From Gyrodactylus bullatarudis (Eukaryota > Platyhelminthes > Monogenea > Gyrodactylidea > Gyrodactylidae), in the NCBI GenBank assembly GCA_012064415.1, contig SSNU01000311.1, forward strand, positions 280,787 through 344,786: a DNA stretch of 64,000 nt, written 5' to 3'. The position numbers were made by a program, and so were the translations under genes. Within the stretch, counting starts at the first letter, position 1, and each line of letters begins with the position of its first letter. Below the pieces are notes generated by a model. That model was not told the DNA's origin. It did no database searches and worked only from the letters and a program-made list of their open reading frames with translations. Positions 44,505-56,442 of this stretch are shown here, in pieces.

Positions 44505-47500
44505 AAATTAATAAAAAGGTAAAAATGGGAGTTTTGAAATGAGAATACAAATGAGAAAATGTGTAATTATATTTTAAAGCCTTAGTATTCATATTATCAT
44601 AGATGAGATGAAAACTTGTATTTTATAACTTGAAAATAGAGAAGAATTTTAGAAATTGCAGAGTGTTTCATAGTTTCATCAAAATTCAAGCAATTTAAAA
44701 TAATAGATGTAAATGACTTTTAATAACTTCTAATAAAAGGGACGTTTTAAATTTTAACCAGCTTAACAAATCATATAAGAAGGAAATTAATTCTATTTCA
44801 AGCAATGATGATATTTCGAAAACTTTTTCGATCAAAAATTTTCAAAAAAGTATCGAATTTAATTCTCGAGTCCTACTTAATTTTTCCGTGCAGGTTGTAA
44901 AAGGGGAAGCATATCCTGATATTTTCTCCTCCAATTATTTATCCAATTTGTATATCAAAATTTTAATGACTTCAAGACAAAAAACATCACTGCAACATGC
45001 ATCACATTGGTAGGATAGCATGTGATTTCAACTTGATAAATTTATTTTCATTTTCTGTCAATTGATTTCATCAACTCGCTAATGTTTGCACAAATTAGCT
45101 TAGGGAGGAAAATAAAAACTATACCCCTATTAAGAATTCATTGATTTCAAGTCTCCTTTTTCCGAAGGGAATTCTTTGAATTTCAATCAACGTTCCCTTA
45201 TCACAGAGGAACAAAAATAGAGTCCTTATCATCATCAAGATCAATTGAACGCCTCTTTTGAGTGCCGGCTTGATGATTTCCAAAGAGAGTATTATCATCA
45301 CCATTATCACACCTGTATAGTTTTTATGAGAATAACGCATCAATGTCCTATAGTTTTGATGAATCACTTGATTATTATTTGTGTAGATATTATTTTTTCA
45401 AAAAAAGTAAGCATATTAATCCTATCATCGTTAAGTACAGAGAGAAATTGTTACTCTCAAAGTACCAGTTTCAAGACTCCCCCTTGTTAGCTTAGAAATT
45501 TTTGGAACATGATCGGTGGTTTTTTTTCTTCGTATAAAATTACATTCAGGATTGTATGAAAATTATAATCTTCTTCTATGGTACCATCATCTTCATCACA
45601 CATCCTAAATATACCATATCCATGTATTTGCTCATAACGTGTCTTACTAATGTGTACACACACCTCATGTACAAGAAAAGAACGAGAAGCATTTAAGTGA
45701 AAAAAGGATAGAAACAATTTTATTAGTATTTTACATGAAAATATTCATACATTAAATTTTTTTATTATTTTGCACTGCTAATGATTAACGAGTGAAAAAA
45801 ATGTGGCTCCAAAATAGGAAATTAATTCAAGCCGCTAATCATTTTGTTTTCAGTTGAATTTTTTTGGGTGAAACATTTTCGTAGGTTTAAGAGGAATACT
45901 TTTGACGTAACACTGCGATGAGTCATTATTCAGCTTTGTTTATCATTTATCTTTGAGAAAATAAACATTTTAAAATGTAATCACTGTAAAAATATTAAAA
46001 TTCACTAATAAACTTTTGGAATATTTCTGTAGTTTTCGAAGAGAGAAGTAACAAAGCATCATTTTCTACTGCTTGATTCAAGAGTTAGTAATTTATTGTG
46101 AAATGATCTCAAAATCAATGAAATTAGTAGACTCCAAATAAAGTTTTATTTCTTCTTGGCGTCAAGATTAAGACGCATAATTCATCTCAAGCATACTTTT
46201 CTTATGATCAAATATTCAACTTGACCTCTAATTAATCAAGTTACTCGAGTAGATTTATAATTTATTGTAAAAGAAATTTTAGGTCCTAACTCAGTCTTTA
46301 CAACTATCAAAGTAAAATTCAACCATCATGCGAGAATCAATATAGATTTGTCTGGTTCTCGATTAAGTACTTTTATACCAGCACCTGTTTCCGAATTTTC
46401 GGTTTTTTTATTTGATTTTTTAGGTACCTATTTGATGATTTTTATTCGGAAAACGATCATCTCCCATATCAAATTCCTCATCGATGATGAATCACCTTTT
46501 CACACTAATAATACAAAATACAGTACAATGAATACAATATCAAAGTAGTATGTAGTTTAACCTCGTGGAAATTAACAAGTTTCATTAAAATGCAAACAAA
46601 TTTCCACCAAAAGTTTTTGGAAAAGATAATAACAACACCATAAGGAACTATGAAAATGTGGTTTTCCCAATGATTCATCTTTGCTAATATCCAAAGTTGA
46701 CTTTCATCATCTCTTTTTCTATAAGAAACATTTTTATAGAGGCTCAATACCACCAGAAGCTATATGCTGATTTTATTTGCTCTAATTATAATTGAAAGGA
46801 TCAATTGAAAAATGAGACTCATTAAATGTACATTGTACAGTATTGGTTAAATACTACTGAATGAGTTAATTTCTACTTTCAGCAACCCCGTTTTCTTCCA
46901 TAAAGAAGTCACAATATCGTAATAAACTTGAATTAATTCAAACAAAAAAGCTTGGATCATTTTGTCAAATAATTTTTCCAATATTGCCTGTGAGTTTAGA
47001 ATCTAATCAAAAGTTTAAGATGGTTACTCTTCATTCCGGAACTCTCACTTTTTCTGTTTTTCTTTAACTTAATCTAACATATAAATGTAATGCTTTTAAC
47101 CTCCAAACAACGCCCATATTAGTTACAGATTTCTTTTGAAAAAAGATACTCTCTGTTGTGATGTTGTTTTTATTTTAGATTCAATTTCTATGTACAACAT
47201 AACTTGAGTTTTCTCCTGAACTTATGAAAACTACTATATTAATTTTTCTATTGAGTATATTCTAGATTTTGTTTATTCAAGTACTGAATTCTAGTCAATC
47301 TAATTTTCAATAGATGACAGGGAACAAGAGTGATCTTCATCCCTTGATTTTCGAAATTTTTCAAGTTTAATTCTTTTTATTCGTGTCGCATTAATGAATC
47401 AGAATATAAAACTGTTACTTTTGAGGCAACGTATCAATATTATCCTTGATGATTCAAAGTTCGACAAAATCATGATTAGAAGATTTCAGAAAAAAATATT

Positions 47501-47565
47501 TTCTTCAAGTTTTTTTTAATCAATTTTTTTCAACATTAATAAATGGCTTTACAAGTTTGATTCTC
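44505..47565. other. Intergenic region with unassigned coding-like islands
   Basis: At 46883-46989 (+) a 107-nt segment has an acceptor TTCTACTTTCAG, a GTGAGT donor and one open frame (TPFSSIKKSQYRNK...). At about 45195-45320 (-) a hydrophilic frame reads CDNGDDNTLFGN...QKRRSIDLDDDKDS. Neither can be linked to a gene. The rest is AT-rich. Confidence 0.25.
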
Positions 47566-48336
47566 TTAGAGAGCATATTCTTTTATAAACTCTTTTCGAC
47601 TGTTGAATGAGGGATAAATGATAAATGTAGCCCAGCCAGTTTCGACATGTCCTCCTGCTACTCCAAATGTCTGGTCATATTTAGCGATGTAAAGAGGTCC
47701 ACCAGAATCTCCGCTATCAGCATACTGGACATTATCGTTTAGTGGAGCACATATGGGACTGTGAGCATAATGTGCAGGACATTTGATTGTAATACTCTTA
47801 CCAACTTTCAATACACCATGTGCTGATAATTTCTTTTCCTTCAGGTCTTGGCCAAATCCTATTGTGGTGAATTCTGTGCCAACTTCAACTTTCATCATAT
47901 AGTTGAGTTTTATCAGTTTTACCTTTCTAGAGACCTCAGTCATATCGTGCTTGATTTTAATGATAGCAAAATCGACAGCTTCATCGTCTCCTTCTTGCGG
48001 CTTAATACCCTTTTTCATGCTTTCACAGATTTTATATAGAGGATCCAGAATGTATCCAGTTATACCAATGACGAGTCCCTCTTTATCGCCAATAGAGCTC
48101 TTTTCAAAGATTGCCTTCTCAACTGGATTCGGATCGCAGACACAATGAGCAGCTGACATGACCATGTCACCTTTGAACAACGAACCAGTACAGATTGTTT
48201 TTGAGCTAGCTAGTAAAACAATGAAGGGAAATTGTCTATGCTCAGCCAAATCACCCTTGAAGACTGTCAATTTTCTCGAATACAACTGGTTATTCACAAG
48301 GCATAAAAATGCTATAAATGTAAGATAGATATTCAT
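47566..48336 (-). CDS. Secreted S1 (trypsin-fold) serine protease, atypical
   Basis: I start at the ATG at 48336 (256 aa), not the earlier in-frame codon, because a TATAAAAA box (48365-48372) lies inside the longer frame and 29-36 nt before this ATG. The signal peptide is MNIYLTFIAFLCLVNNQLYS. The triad is complete: His in SAAHCVC, Asp in AVDFAIIKI, Ser in SGDSGGP. The mature start is TVFKGDLAEH rather than IVGG. The position-189 residue is Tyr and position 191 is Asp, so the canonical 191-220 disulfide is absent. Cys after the His and ICES repeat the extra pair seen in its paralog at 39691. Intronless, minus strand. It is a paralog of the protease at 39691; the products probably share a secretory tissue. 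Confidence 0.93.
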   Translation of the reverse strand: MNIYLTFIAFLCLVNNQLYSRKLTVFKGDLAEHRQFPFIVLLASSKTICTGSLFKGDMVMSAAHCVCDPNPVEKAIFEKSSIGDKEGLVIGITGYILDPLYKICESMKKGIKPQEGDDEAVDFAIIKIKHDMTEVSRKVKLIKLNYMMKVEVGTEFTTIGFGQDLKEKKLSAHGVLKVGKSITIKCPAHYAHSPICAPLNDNVQYADSGDSGGPLYIAKYDQTFGVAGGHVETGWATFIIYPSFNSRKEFIKEYAL

Positions 48337-48364
48337 TATTTTTAAATTTAGATAATCTTGCGAA

Positions 48365-48372
48365 TTTTTATA
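48365..48372 (-). promoter_or_regulatory. TATA box of S1 protease gene 3
   Basis: Minus-strand TATAAAAA decides the start codon at 48336 for the protease downstream. Confidence 0.7.
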
Positions 48373-51300
48373 AGGTTTCTGAGAGTTTCTCAAACACGAA
48401 ATTGCTCAAAAGTTCATTTTGAAAATTCAATAATTCGGCTATATATTTTTAAACCTGAGTTTCAGCAGTATTAAATAAAATCTTAAAATTCTCTATGAAC
48501 CAAGCACCAGGATAAAATATAGAAGCAAATAAAAAAGTTATGTCCAGACAAACTCTGCTAAAATAGATAAATTTTTCTGCAGAACCAGAATAAGTTGCTA
48601 ACAAACTTATGACCAACATCTTCGATAGCCTTACTACTGCTACCACCCCTGTTTTTATCACCTTTCCTATACATTTACCATGCACAACGTAAGAGAATTA
48701 ATAACTCTTCCGTACATACAGCAATATGCAATGAATATAAACTGGAAGTTGTGTATAGCTGATAAAAATATCCTATTTCATCAATGAAATAAAAAAAATT
48801 AGGTATAAAATTATAAACCTATATTCGTGTATAATAAAAATATATAAATATTTACTCCATTTATATAATGCTTTAGCATAAAAGGGGTGTAGCTCCATAA
48901 TCCATCTTGTTACATGAAATTTATACTCGATTACAACATGCAAACTCTTTTCAACACCATCCATAGCATAAAGTATCAAGAGAGAAGATGATCTTTCCAG
49001 TTGAACCAGATAATTTATCATTCATTCAATTGGGCTTCTTGTTTCATTGAATAACAAAGTATTGGTCGTGATACAAGAAGAAACTTGTTACAAAATAAAC
49101 AATACAGATTCTTTATCATATTAACTCGTAGAGTGATCAGTTATCCTTCGATAACTTCCAAAAAAAATTTGAACCTTTTTCTATATGGATTTATATTTAT
49201 TTTGAAGAAATTGAATCAAGTACAGATTGGAATCTTGATGAAAATGTAAATCGAATTTCTTGATCAAAGTCAAAATTGACACTTGCAATGATTGTATTCG
49301 ATTGAAACATCTGATGAAATTCCATCAGATAAAAGTACTTTTCTCAAATTTTCTACTTCATGTCTTCCTACATAATATTTGAGTCCATTGCATCTGTTTA
49401 TTTTATGAGACGTGTTGAAATGACAATATTCTATATTGTGCACGAGTAACCATGATTATGTAATCATATTCATCAGACTAAATATCCATCTCGAATAAAT
49501 GTGAATTCTCCATAGGAAGAGAGGATACATTTTTATGATCAAAATTAGCATCTTAGACATTAATGACTTTATTCTCAAGAAAACGTTATACTTCCGATAG
49601 ATAAAATTAAATTATTTTGTTACATTATGTAGATAACTTGTTCAGGATCAAATATTTCCTTTTGACATTTAATCTGATGCATTAATTGCTCAAAAATGCA
49701 ATCCTTCACAAAACAGTATTCAATGGAAGTAGTTGGCCTTTAGAATAAGTAGTTTACATAATAATTACAGTTAATTTTGGCTTTTAACACTCGGAAATAT
49801 TTCTTCATGAGAAGAATAAATCATGCCTTTTAGTAAGATACTTATTATAGAATTCAACAAAAAAAATTTTCACCAGTAAAAAGTGTAATATTGATCTAGT
49901 TAAAATTTGTTTCTAAAATTGATTATAATGAATTTTTTAATACATTATCTTGAAATTTTATCTAAAGCCCAAGACTTATCAGAAGACAACCAAAAATTTA
50001 TTTGAAAGATAATATTACTACATCACTAAAATATGGGTTTGTTGTTCTCTAAATCTTCCAGATGAGTTTAAAACCAAAGAAAATTTTATTTGAACCTAAC
50101 TCAAATAAACTTCCCCTAACTTTTAATAAATTGGGGATCTTCCATTGGTTCATTTTCATATTGAATCTAGTGCAATGGGTTGGAGACAAAACCCACGAAC
50201 TGAGTTAAGTAGAAATTATTAGCCTTTTTAACTTTTTGATGTGTTTTAATTGAAGTTTTTTAAAAAGGTTTTTCTACAATACGTGATTAGCATCATATTA
50301 TCAAAGATACTAAGATGATAATAATCTTTTCATAAAATAGGCTCCGTATTCATCGGCCCGACAGTATGAATGACGATTGACTTTCAAATATCTCTTCAGA
50401 TTAAAAGTTATTCAGATAATTAAACCGTGAGTTCCTTAGAATCTTACACACTTGAACATTCTCAGGATATTTTATGCTTAATTTTCCTGGTGTATTTCAT
50501 TCTTCGAATAATCTCTTGATCTTAAAAATAAATGGGAAAGAATTTCTCGTCATAATTTGAATACGCTACCCTTTGTTGTATGAACGACCTTAGAAATTCT
50601 ATGTAGCTGTTCGTTTTCTCACCTCAAGCGATTCATCGTGCTTCTCACTCATAGATAGATCTGATGAAAGAGAGCAGTCGTTGTTAATCTCAAAACTGGG
50701 ATGAATTTTTTTTTCACTAGATACCATAAAAAATCTCCACATTCACTTATTCTGTAATGCTTTGAGTAATCTTTTAATTCTAATGCCTTGAAGAGAAAAT
50801 AATTTTTTGCTTCACTTCATCTGGAAATAGATCCTTATTATTTCTCTCTGGTCATATCCAAGGATTGATTTCCTTTCATTTAAACGGATCCAATTTTTTC
50901 AAAGGGATTTTCTACAGATAATTATGCATTTCTGAACATATTTCTATATTTCGGAATGTATTTTAAGTGTTACACCCAAATCTCTATGGCTAAATTCGAA
51001 TTCTTCGTCTAATCTTGATCCGAAAATCAGTATTAAATTGCTTTAAATCTTTGAAGTCGATAAAAATTTTGAGCTGAAAGATTGAAAGAATGGGAAATTG
51101 GCGCATTTTTCCGAAATCTGTAATATGGTCAGATTCAATATTTTTCAGAAATTATTTTTATTTCACCTATTCAAAAGATAATTTTGTTCCTGAGTATCCA
51201 GACAAAAATATTGAGTTTTTGGTAGTAAATAGTAAATTCTAATCTTCATGTAAGCTTGTTTTAGATGTACATTTATTAATTTTCTCCGAAAAATCAGGTA

Positions 51301-51499
51301 GACATTGTATCCCTTGCACATCACTATGAAATAAGTAAGATTTTAAATATTCAACCCAAAATTTTTTTTTACTAGAAACGATTGGCCATTGAAACATAGA
51401 GAAATTCTTGTTTTAAAGGTTTTGATTGACTTCTGATTTTATCTGACCTATACCAGATTTTATAGAGAAATACGATGCCAGGTTTGTTAAAAGAAATGA
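48373..51499. other. AT-rich intergenic sequence
   Basis: Several minus-strand frames (48449-48685, 48773-49021) are of chance length. A short alternative frame near 48560-48670 contains RKGDKNRGGSSSKAIEDVGH, which looks hydrophilic but has no supporting splice context. No gene is called. Confidence 0.35.
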
Positions 51500-51600
51500 A
51501 TTTCTCGGCATATTCATCAGCTTTTACATGCTAGATTTATATAAAACTTACAAAAATTGATGATGATAATAGATCTGATTGGCCCAATTCCTCGGAGAAA
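51500..51600. repeat. Fragment related to the 260-bp MITE interior
   Basis: About 100 bp, including CATCAGCTTTTACATG, TAGATTTATATAAA and ATCTGATTGGCC, resemble 25515-25610. The terminal repeats are lost. Confidence 0.65.
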
Positions 51601-51902
51601 TTCGTTTAGTTTCCTTGCAAAAGTAACTCTTTTTAATTAAAGATGATAAATCAATGGAACTAGATGTAGGTATTAGATTTTATTCTTTTTTAACTGGATT
51701 GATTCGCCCAAAAATTCTTATCAATATGAGGATTCCTATGAGGGATCAAGAAGGGATCTCTTTGCACACAATAAAACCATTACTTTTAATTAATTTGATT
51801 TAATTTTCTTGAAAATAACTAAAATAGTAATGAATCAATATTACGCACTTCTTTGGGTAGAAAAATGATAATTTTGTTATGTAATTTCATGAAGATTTCT
51901 CT

Positions 51903-52517
51903 ATGAGCGCTTTCAGTTCATTATTCGGCACACAAAAGGACACCAATAAAATATCCTCTGAGGCAATTAATAAACTTAATGAAACCAAAGAAATTTTGGA
52001 AAAAAAAGTTGAATATCTCGAGGCTCAAATAGATGCGTTGCTGGTAGAAGCGAAAAAGTTTGCTAATACGGACAAAAGAAAAGCCTTGGCCTTGCTAAGG
52101 AAGAAGAAAATGTTTGAAAAAGAAGTAAAGAATCTTGATAACACTATTATAAACCTTGAGAGTCAAATCTCCAACATAAATGGAGCTCAACTGAATGCTT
52201 CAATAATGCAGGCGATGATCTCTGCTAATAAGGCAATAAAACAATCATATAAAGGAATCAAGCTTGACGATATTTACAAGATTAAGGACGATATGGAAGA
52301 GCAAATGGATAGAAATCAGGAAATATCTGACATTTTGAACATGTCCTCGAATAACGGCCTTGTCTGTGATGACGATTTGGAAAATGAATTAGAAGCCCTA
52401 ATGACAGAGGACTTGTTAGATATGAATACACCGAATACAAAATTAAAGGTAAATAGCAAAGACCAGAAAGATGAAGAAACTGAAGAGTTGGCTGAACTCA
52501 TGTCATTAATTGGTTAA
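51903..52517 (+). CDS. CHMP4: ESCRT-III subunit CHMP4/Snf7 (Shrub-like)
   Basis: This intronless 204-aa protein has the Snf7 plan. A short N-terminus MSAFSSLFG is followed by a basic helical hairpin (about 20-115) with KRKALALLRKKKMFEKEV, matching the CHMP4 stretch KRAALQALKRKKRYEKQL. Further helices lead to the acidic DDDLENELEALMTEDLLD segment (about 155-172) and a charged tail ending EELAELMSLIG. CHMP4 polymerises into membrane-constricting spirals on endosomes, at the midbody and in nuclear-envelope repair, and is disassembled by VPS4. Human CHMP4B has 224 aa and ends ELENWAGSM. Here no tryptophan occurs anywhere, so the terminal Trp of the ALIX-binding helix is missing. Lack of introns and short length raise the possibility of an expressed retrocopy. 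AATAAA follows the stop directly. Confidence 0.92.
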   Translation: MSAFSSLFGTQKDTNKISSEAINKLNETKEILEKKVEYLEAQIDALLVEAKKFANTDKRKALALLRKKKMFEKEVKNLDNTIINLESQISNINGAQLNASIMQAMISANKAIKQSYKGIKLDDIYKIKDDMEEQMDRNQEISDILNMSSNNGLVCDDDLENELEALMTEDLLDMNTPNTKLKVNSKDQKDEETEELAELMSLIG

Positions 52518-52523
52518 AATAAA
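52518..52523 (+). terminator. Poly(A) signal of CHMP4-like gene
   Basis: AATAAA starts at the first base after the TAA stop, so the 3' UTR is only as long as the signal-to-cleavage distance. Confidence 0.7.
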
Positions 52524-54358
52524 ACTTTATATAATTTTCTATTTATATTTCGATTAAATTCAAAAATTCAGGAATAAACATTTCTTGTAAAAAGACATGA
52601 AAATCCCCCCTGTTTCATTGAAAAATGATTGAATGTACCATGTAATGCAATGTAAGAGAATCGGGTTATTTTGGGAACATTATTCTAATCAATTTTGCCA
52701 TTTTCAAAATTTTCTAGTTGAACCTCCTGTTCATAGAAACAATAATTGACTGATTAAAATTTGAACTTTTAAATTGAAGTAGCTGGACAATTTCATGATA
52801 ACTGAGCTATTCATGTTCTTCTTCAAATTTCCTTAATACATAAACAGTTTCTTAATCATTGACTCAGATCCTAAAGATTTGAAAATAAAGCTCCCCTTCA
52901 AGGTAGAGAGAATTCTTGTTAAGATTTCTTTCCCATCATCAAAATATAATTGCACCCTTCCTTTATTTTGGTACTTGAAGAATCAGCATGAAATAAACTA
53001 CTATATCACACACATCTCTAGAGGAAATGAATAGATTTCAATTTAAAATAATAATATACTGAAGGATATAAATAATAATTATGCAACACATTAATCTCTT
53101 GTATTATTCATGTTTAGTTTCGAAGTTTTTATCAATGATCTTGAGTAATTTCCTCCAGAATTTCCAGTGCCACCTAAGGTTATTTCAATATGTAAAATTT
53201 TGAAAATTATGTATTTTTTTACAAATCTGAAAAATATTGTTTCAGTAATATTATTACAAATTATTGGAAAATTAGATAGGGAAATTTGATCTTTGGGAAC
53301 AGGACTTACAAGTGGTATATGATTTTTGAGGAAAAAATCGTTAGAGCATATTGTAGGCAATTAAAAATGAATTTTTAGGCCATATTACTTGAGGTCTAGT
53401 TTATTAGAATGTTTAATTGATTTATCCAATCAATAAAAATTATTCTTAAAGTTCCAGAAATTCAATAGATTTTCGTAATTCATGTCGATTAACAATTCTC
53501 CTTTGAAATGAGTTGTAAAATAAGTTGTAAAACAACAATTGCCCAGAGATCAACTGGAATTTGATGGAACCAAAGGAAATAATTAATTTCTTCACATTCA
53601 GTCATCATGTTCTATTGTAATTGTAATGTGAAACAGAAACAAAGTGTAATTCGTATGTTTGAAATTAAAAAACATGACAATGCCAGACCTCACAAACACA
53701 ATCTGGTGTAATAAAATGAAAAGACATGTAATAAATCTGACCGCCATCTTTATCTGTGATTTTATGGCCCATTGATGATAAGTCAATTTTTCTCATCGAT
53801 AACACTTCAAGCAGATATGACTACCTTCTTTTTATTCCAAGGAAGAAAGAAAGCCCCCTTTCTTCGACCTATAAACTCGAAGGATTGAATGAATACAATT
53901 AATTTAAAACAGTATGTAAGGAATGGTGTAATTATTTTTATTATCACATGGCTTCGAACTAATTTTATGTCTTTTTGCTGAGACAAACGTCTCGTAGATT
54001 AATTGCACATTTCTTCAAACTAAACTAATGAATGATGATAATGCTACATTGTCCTATTTTCGATAAAGAAACAACGTGCTCATTTTGGAAAAATCAAGCA
54101 AATTGTTTTTATTACGTGAGAAATGTCTGACATATATACTAATAGTTCAAAGAGTAGTACGTTCAGTTAATGTATAAATTGCTACTTCAAGAAATGCAAA
54201 CCGACCAATAAGAATCAATCTCGATTCTGATTGGTCTAAATGTGATTCAAAGCTGACTATTATCAATGATTCACATTCCCAGACAATATTTTAAACTATA
54301 CAGACCTCAGCTTGTGAGATGCAACCAACAGGATCTAGTGAAATAAAAGAATACATTT
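52524..54358. other. Intergenic sequence
   Basis: A minus-strand frame at 53091-53245 ends with LGGTGNSGGNYSRSLIKTS and has an acceptor-like TTTTTCAG upstream. It could be a terminal exon, but no start exon is visible. Nothing else is supported. Confidence 0.25.
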
Positions 54359-54364
54359 TATAAA
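54359..54364 (+). promoter_or_regulatory. TATA box of candidate secreted-protein gene
   Basis: TATAAA lies 30-35 nt before the ATG at 54394. This is the same spacing as in the secreted-protease genes. Confidence 0.5.
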
Positions 54365-54393
54365 TTACTCACTCGAAGAAATTTGTTGAAATC

Positions 54394-54516
54394 ATGATAA
54401 TTCCTCTGTTTTGGATTTTATATTTTCATGCATATTTGATTACTGGCAAGGATTACAACCTTTTACCTGTTGAATCAATGTGTGCTGCCAAATGCTTCTC
54501 AAAATATTTCAATTCT
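54394..54516 (+). CDS. Candidate first exon of a secreted Cys-containing protein
   Basis: The 41 codons start with a signal-peptide-like MIIPLFWILYFHAYLITG, continue KDYNLLPVESMCAAKCFSKY and end in phase 0 at a GTGAGT donor (54517). A TATA box stands at the usual distance upstream. The downstream exon is not certain. A 53-nt intron ending TCTAGTTCAG would add a short segment VIWELYNTHCAY and a stop, giving three cysteines. Other acceptors farther on (near 54750) are equally possible. I do not recognise a family. The combination of signal peptide, TATA spacing and donor makes a real gene more likely than chance. Confidence 0.4.
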
Positions 54517-56442
54517 GTGAGTATTTTCAAATGAATAAAGAATTTAATTATCCTAATAATCTAGTTCAGGTCATATGGGAATTGTATAATACACATTGTG
54601 CATATATATACTTCATATAATATTCATGAAAAGAATATCCTCACATTTTTTAACTTTCGTTTATTCATACAGTTTTGATAAGCTCAAATATCATCATTCT
54701 TTAAATTAATTTCATTGTATTAAATATTAATTAGTTAATATTATGGTACAGGATTTTGACCTCGTGACCTTGAACATGAATTTTCCACTAGAGTGATGAG
54801 TCTACTGTTTTGCAGTACTCTTTCTGCCTCCCTTCGGCCTCTTAGATAGGTAACAATAAAAAAGTGAAATGCTCACATGGTAACCAGAAACACTGATGAT
54901 AGACAACGTGTAGAGAGCACTAAAATAATAATACTTTTTTAGAATAACACTTTTATTTCAAAGTTTTATCATCATGTAATAATGGTTCCAAGAGAATAGA
55001 CCACAAAACTGTACTTACTCACACGTGTCTATCTCATTTCATATGAGTGAGTACTTCTCACTTCCGTATTAGCATTAGAGACCTTTTACTACTCATAAAA
55101 CAACCAGTAGATTTTCAAGAATTAAACTGTTATTACATGTTTTTATTACATTTTATTTAACCCTATGATTAAAATAACAATACTTGTTTGAACAGTAAAA
55201 AAACAACTTTTGCTGAAAAAAAACATTTAATTATCTACTAGTTAACTTGATGAAATGTTTATTTTGCTCAAATAGAAATCAGTTTGGGAAAACACTCGGG
55301 TTGGAAAATAATTCTTTTACCATCTTCAGGTATGGATATAAATCCTTTCCTTAATTTTTATTAAGGTCATTTCTAAGCTGCCTCTAATTTCCCTTTTGTT
55401 AATAAGCTAAGCAGTGTACATAAAATCAAGTATCATTTTCTTGGAGTTAAAAGAGGACTTTTATACATTTTAACACATTTTTTATCTTTTTCTATATTCT
55501 TTATCCATGATATAAATTTCTGTACAGTGTCTTTTTTATTGTTCCATTTGCGCCTATTTATCTTTGCTTATCTTTTTGGATTTGCAGGAGAATCTTTCAA
55601 TTATAATTATAAGGCACAACTAGCAGAAAGCCCAGCTTAAAGTTTTGAAAAGAAGAAAAAAATCAATTCCATGTAAACTTGTTTCAGAGGTCAGTGTGCT
55701 ATAAAATATTAGATCTACACCAAACTCAAGAGAAGGTATTTTACTAAATCTAATCTGCCAAAGACGAAATTTATCATAGAAAAGTGACAAAATTAAAAAT
55801 AACGCTTTATTTCATGACATACTCAACAGATTTTTCATGTCATATCTGGCTTTCTTTTAGGATCTGAGGTTTGAAAAGTGACAGATAAGATTTAATTTTA
55901 TAAAATTTAATTTTACGTTACTATGAAAAAGCTGCCTTTGGGGTTCTGACAGCTGAAACTTTTTACTCCGATTTTCTTTATGATATTTTTGGATCAATCT
56001 TTGGTTGGAAAATTTTTATCTTTTAAATTAAAATGATTCCTTTCTTTGACTATGGAAATTTATTCTTAATTAATCTCCCCTGAGGATTTCAGATCAATCT
56101 TTGACATGAGAATACTATGAATATTTGTGATTTTTTTCAAATATTTTTCTTTTCTCTCCTGAATTATTTCTCAAATGCCCTTTTAGTTGTTTTTTTTTCC
56201 TCTCTTTTTGTATGAATCTCTCCCCAGTGTACTTTGTGTGTGTAATATGGAGATGTCTTTAATTCTTTTGAATTTTCTCCTTCTCAGAAAAAAAGGGTTA
56301 CCTTAGCTGAATAGAAGAATCTATTAGTAGTATGAAGGGTGAAGATTTCACTAGTATATTAATAGACTGGTTATATTCTGTTCTCTTTATTTTTAGGAAT
56401 TATTATTATTTCTCTATTGATTTGTAAAATATTCTAATTTTC
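54517..56442. other. Intergenic or intronic sequence
   Basis: This may contain later exons of the candidate gene at 54394. At 55800-55860 a stretch weakly resembles the interior of the 260-bp MITE. The rest shows nothing. Confidence 0.35.
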
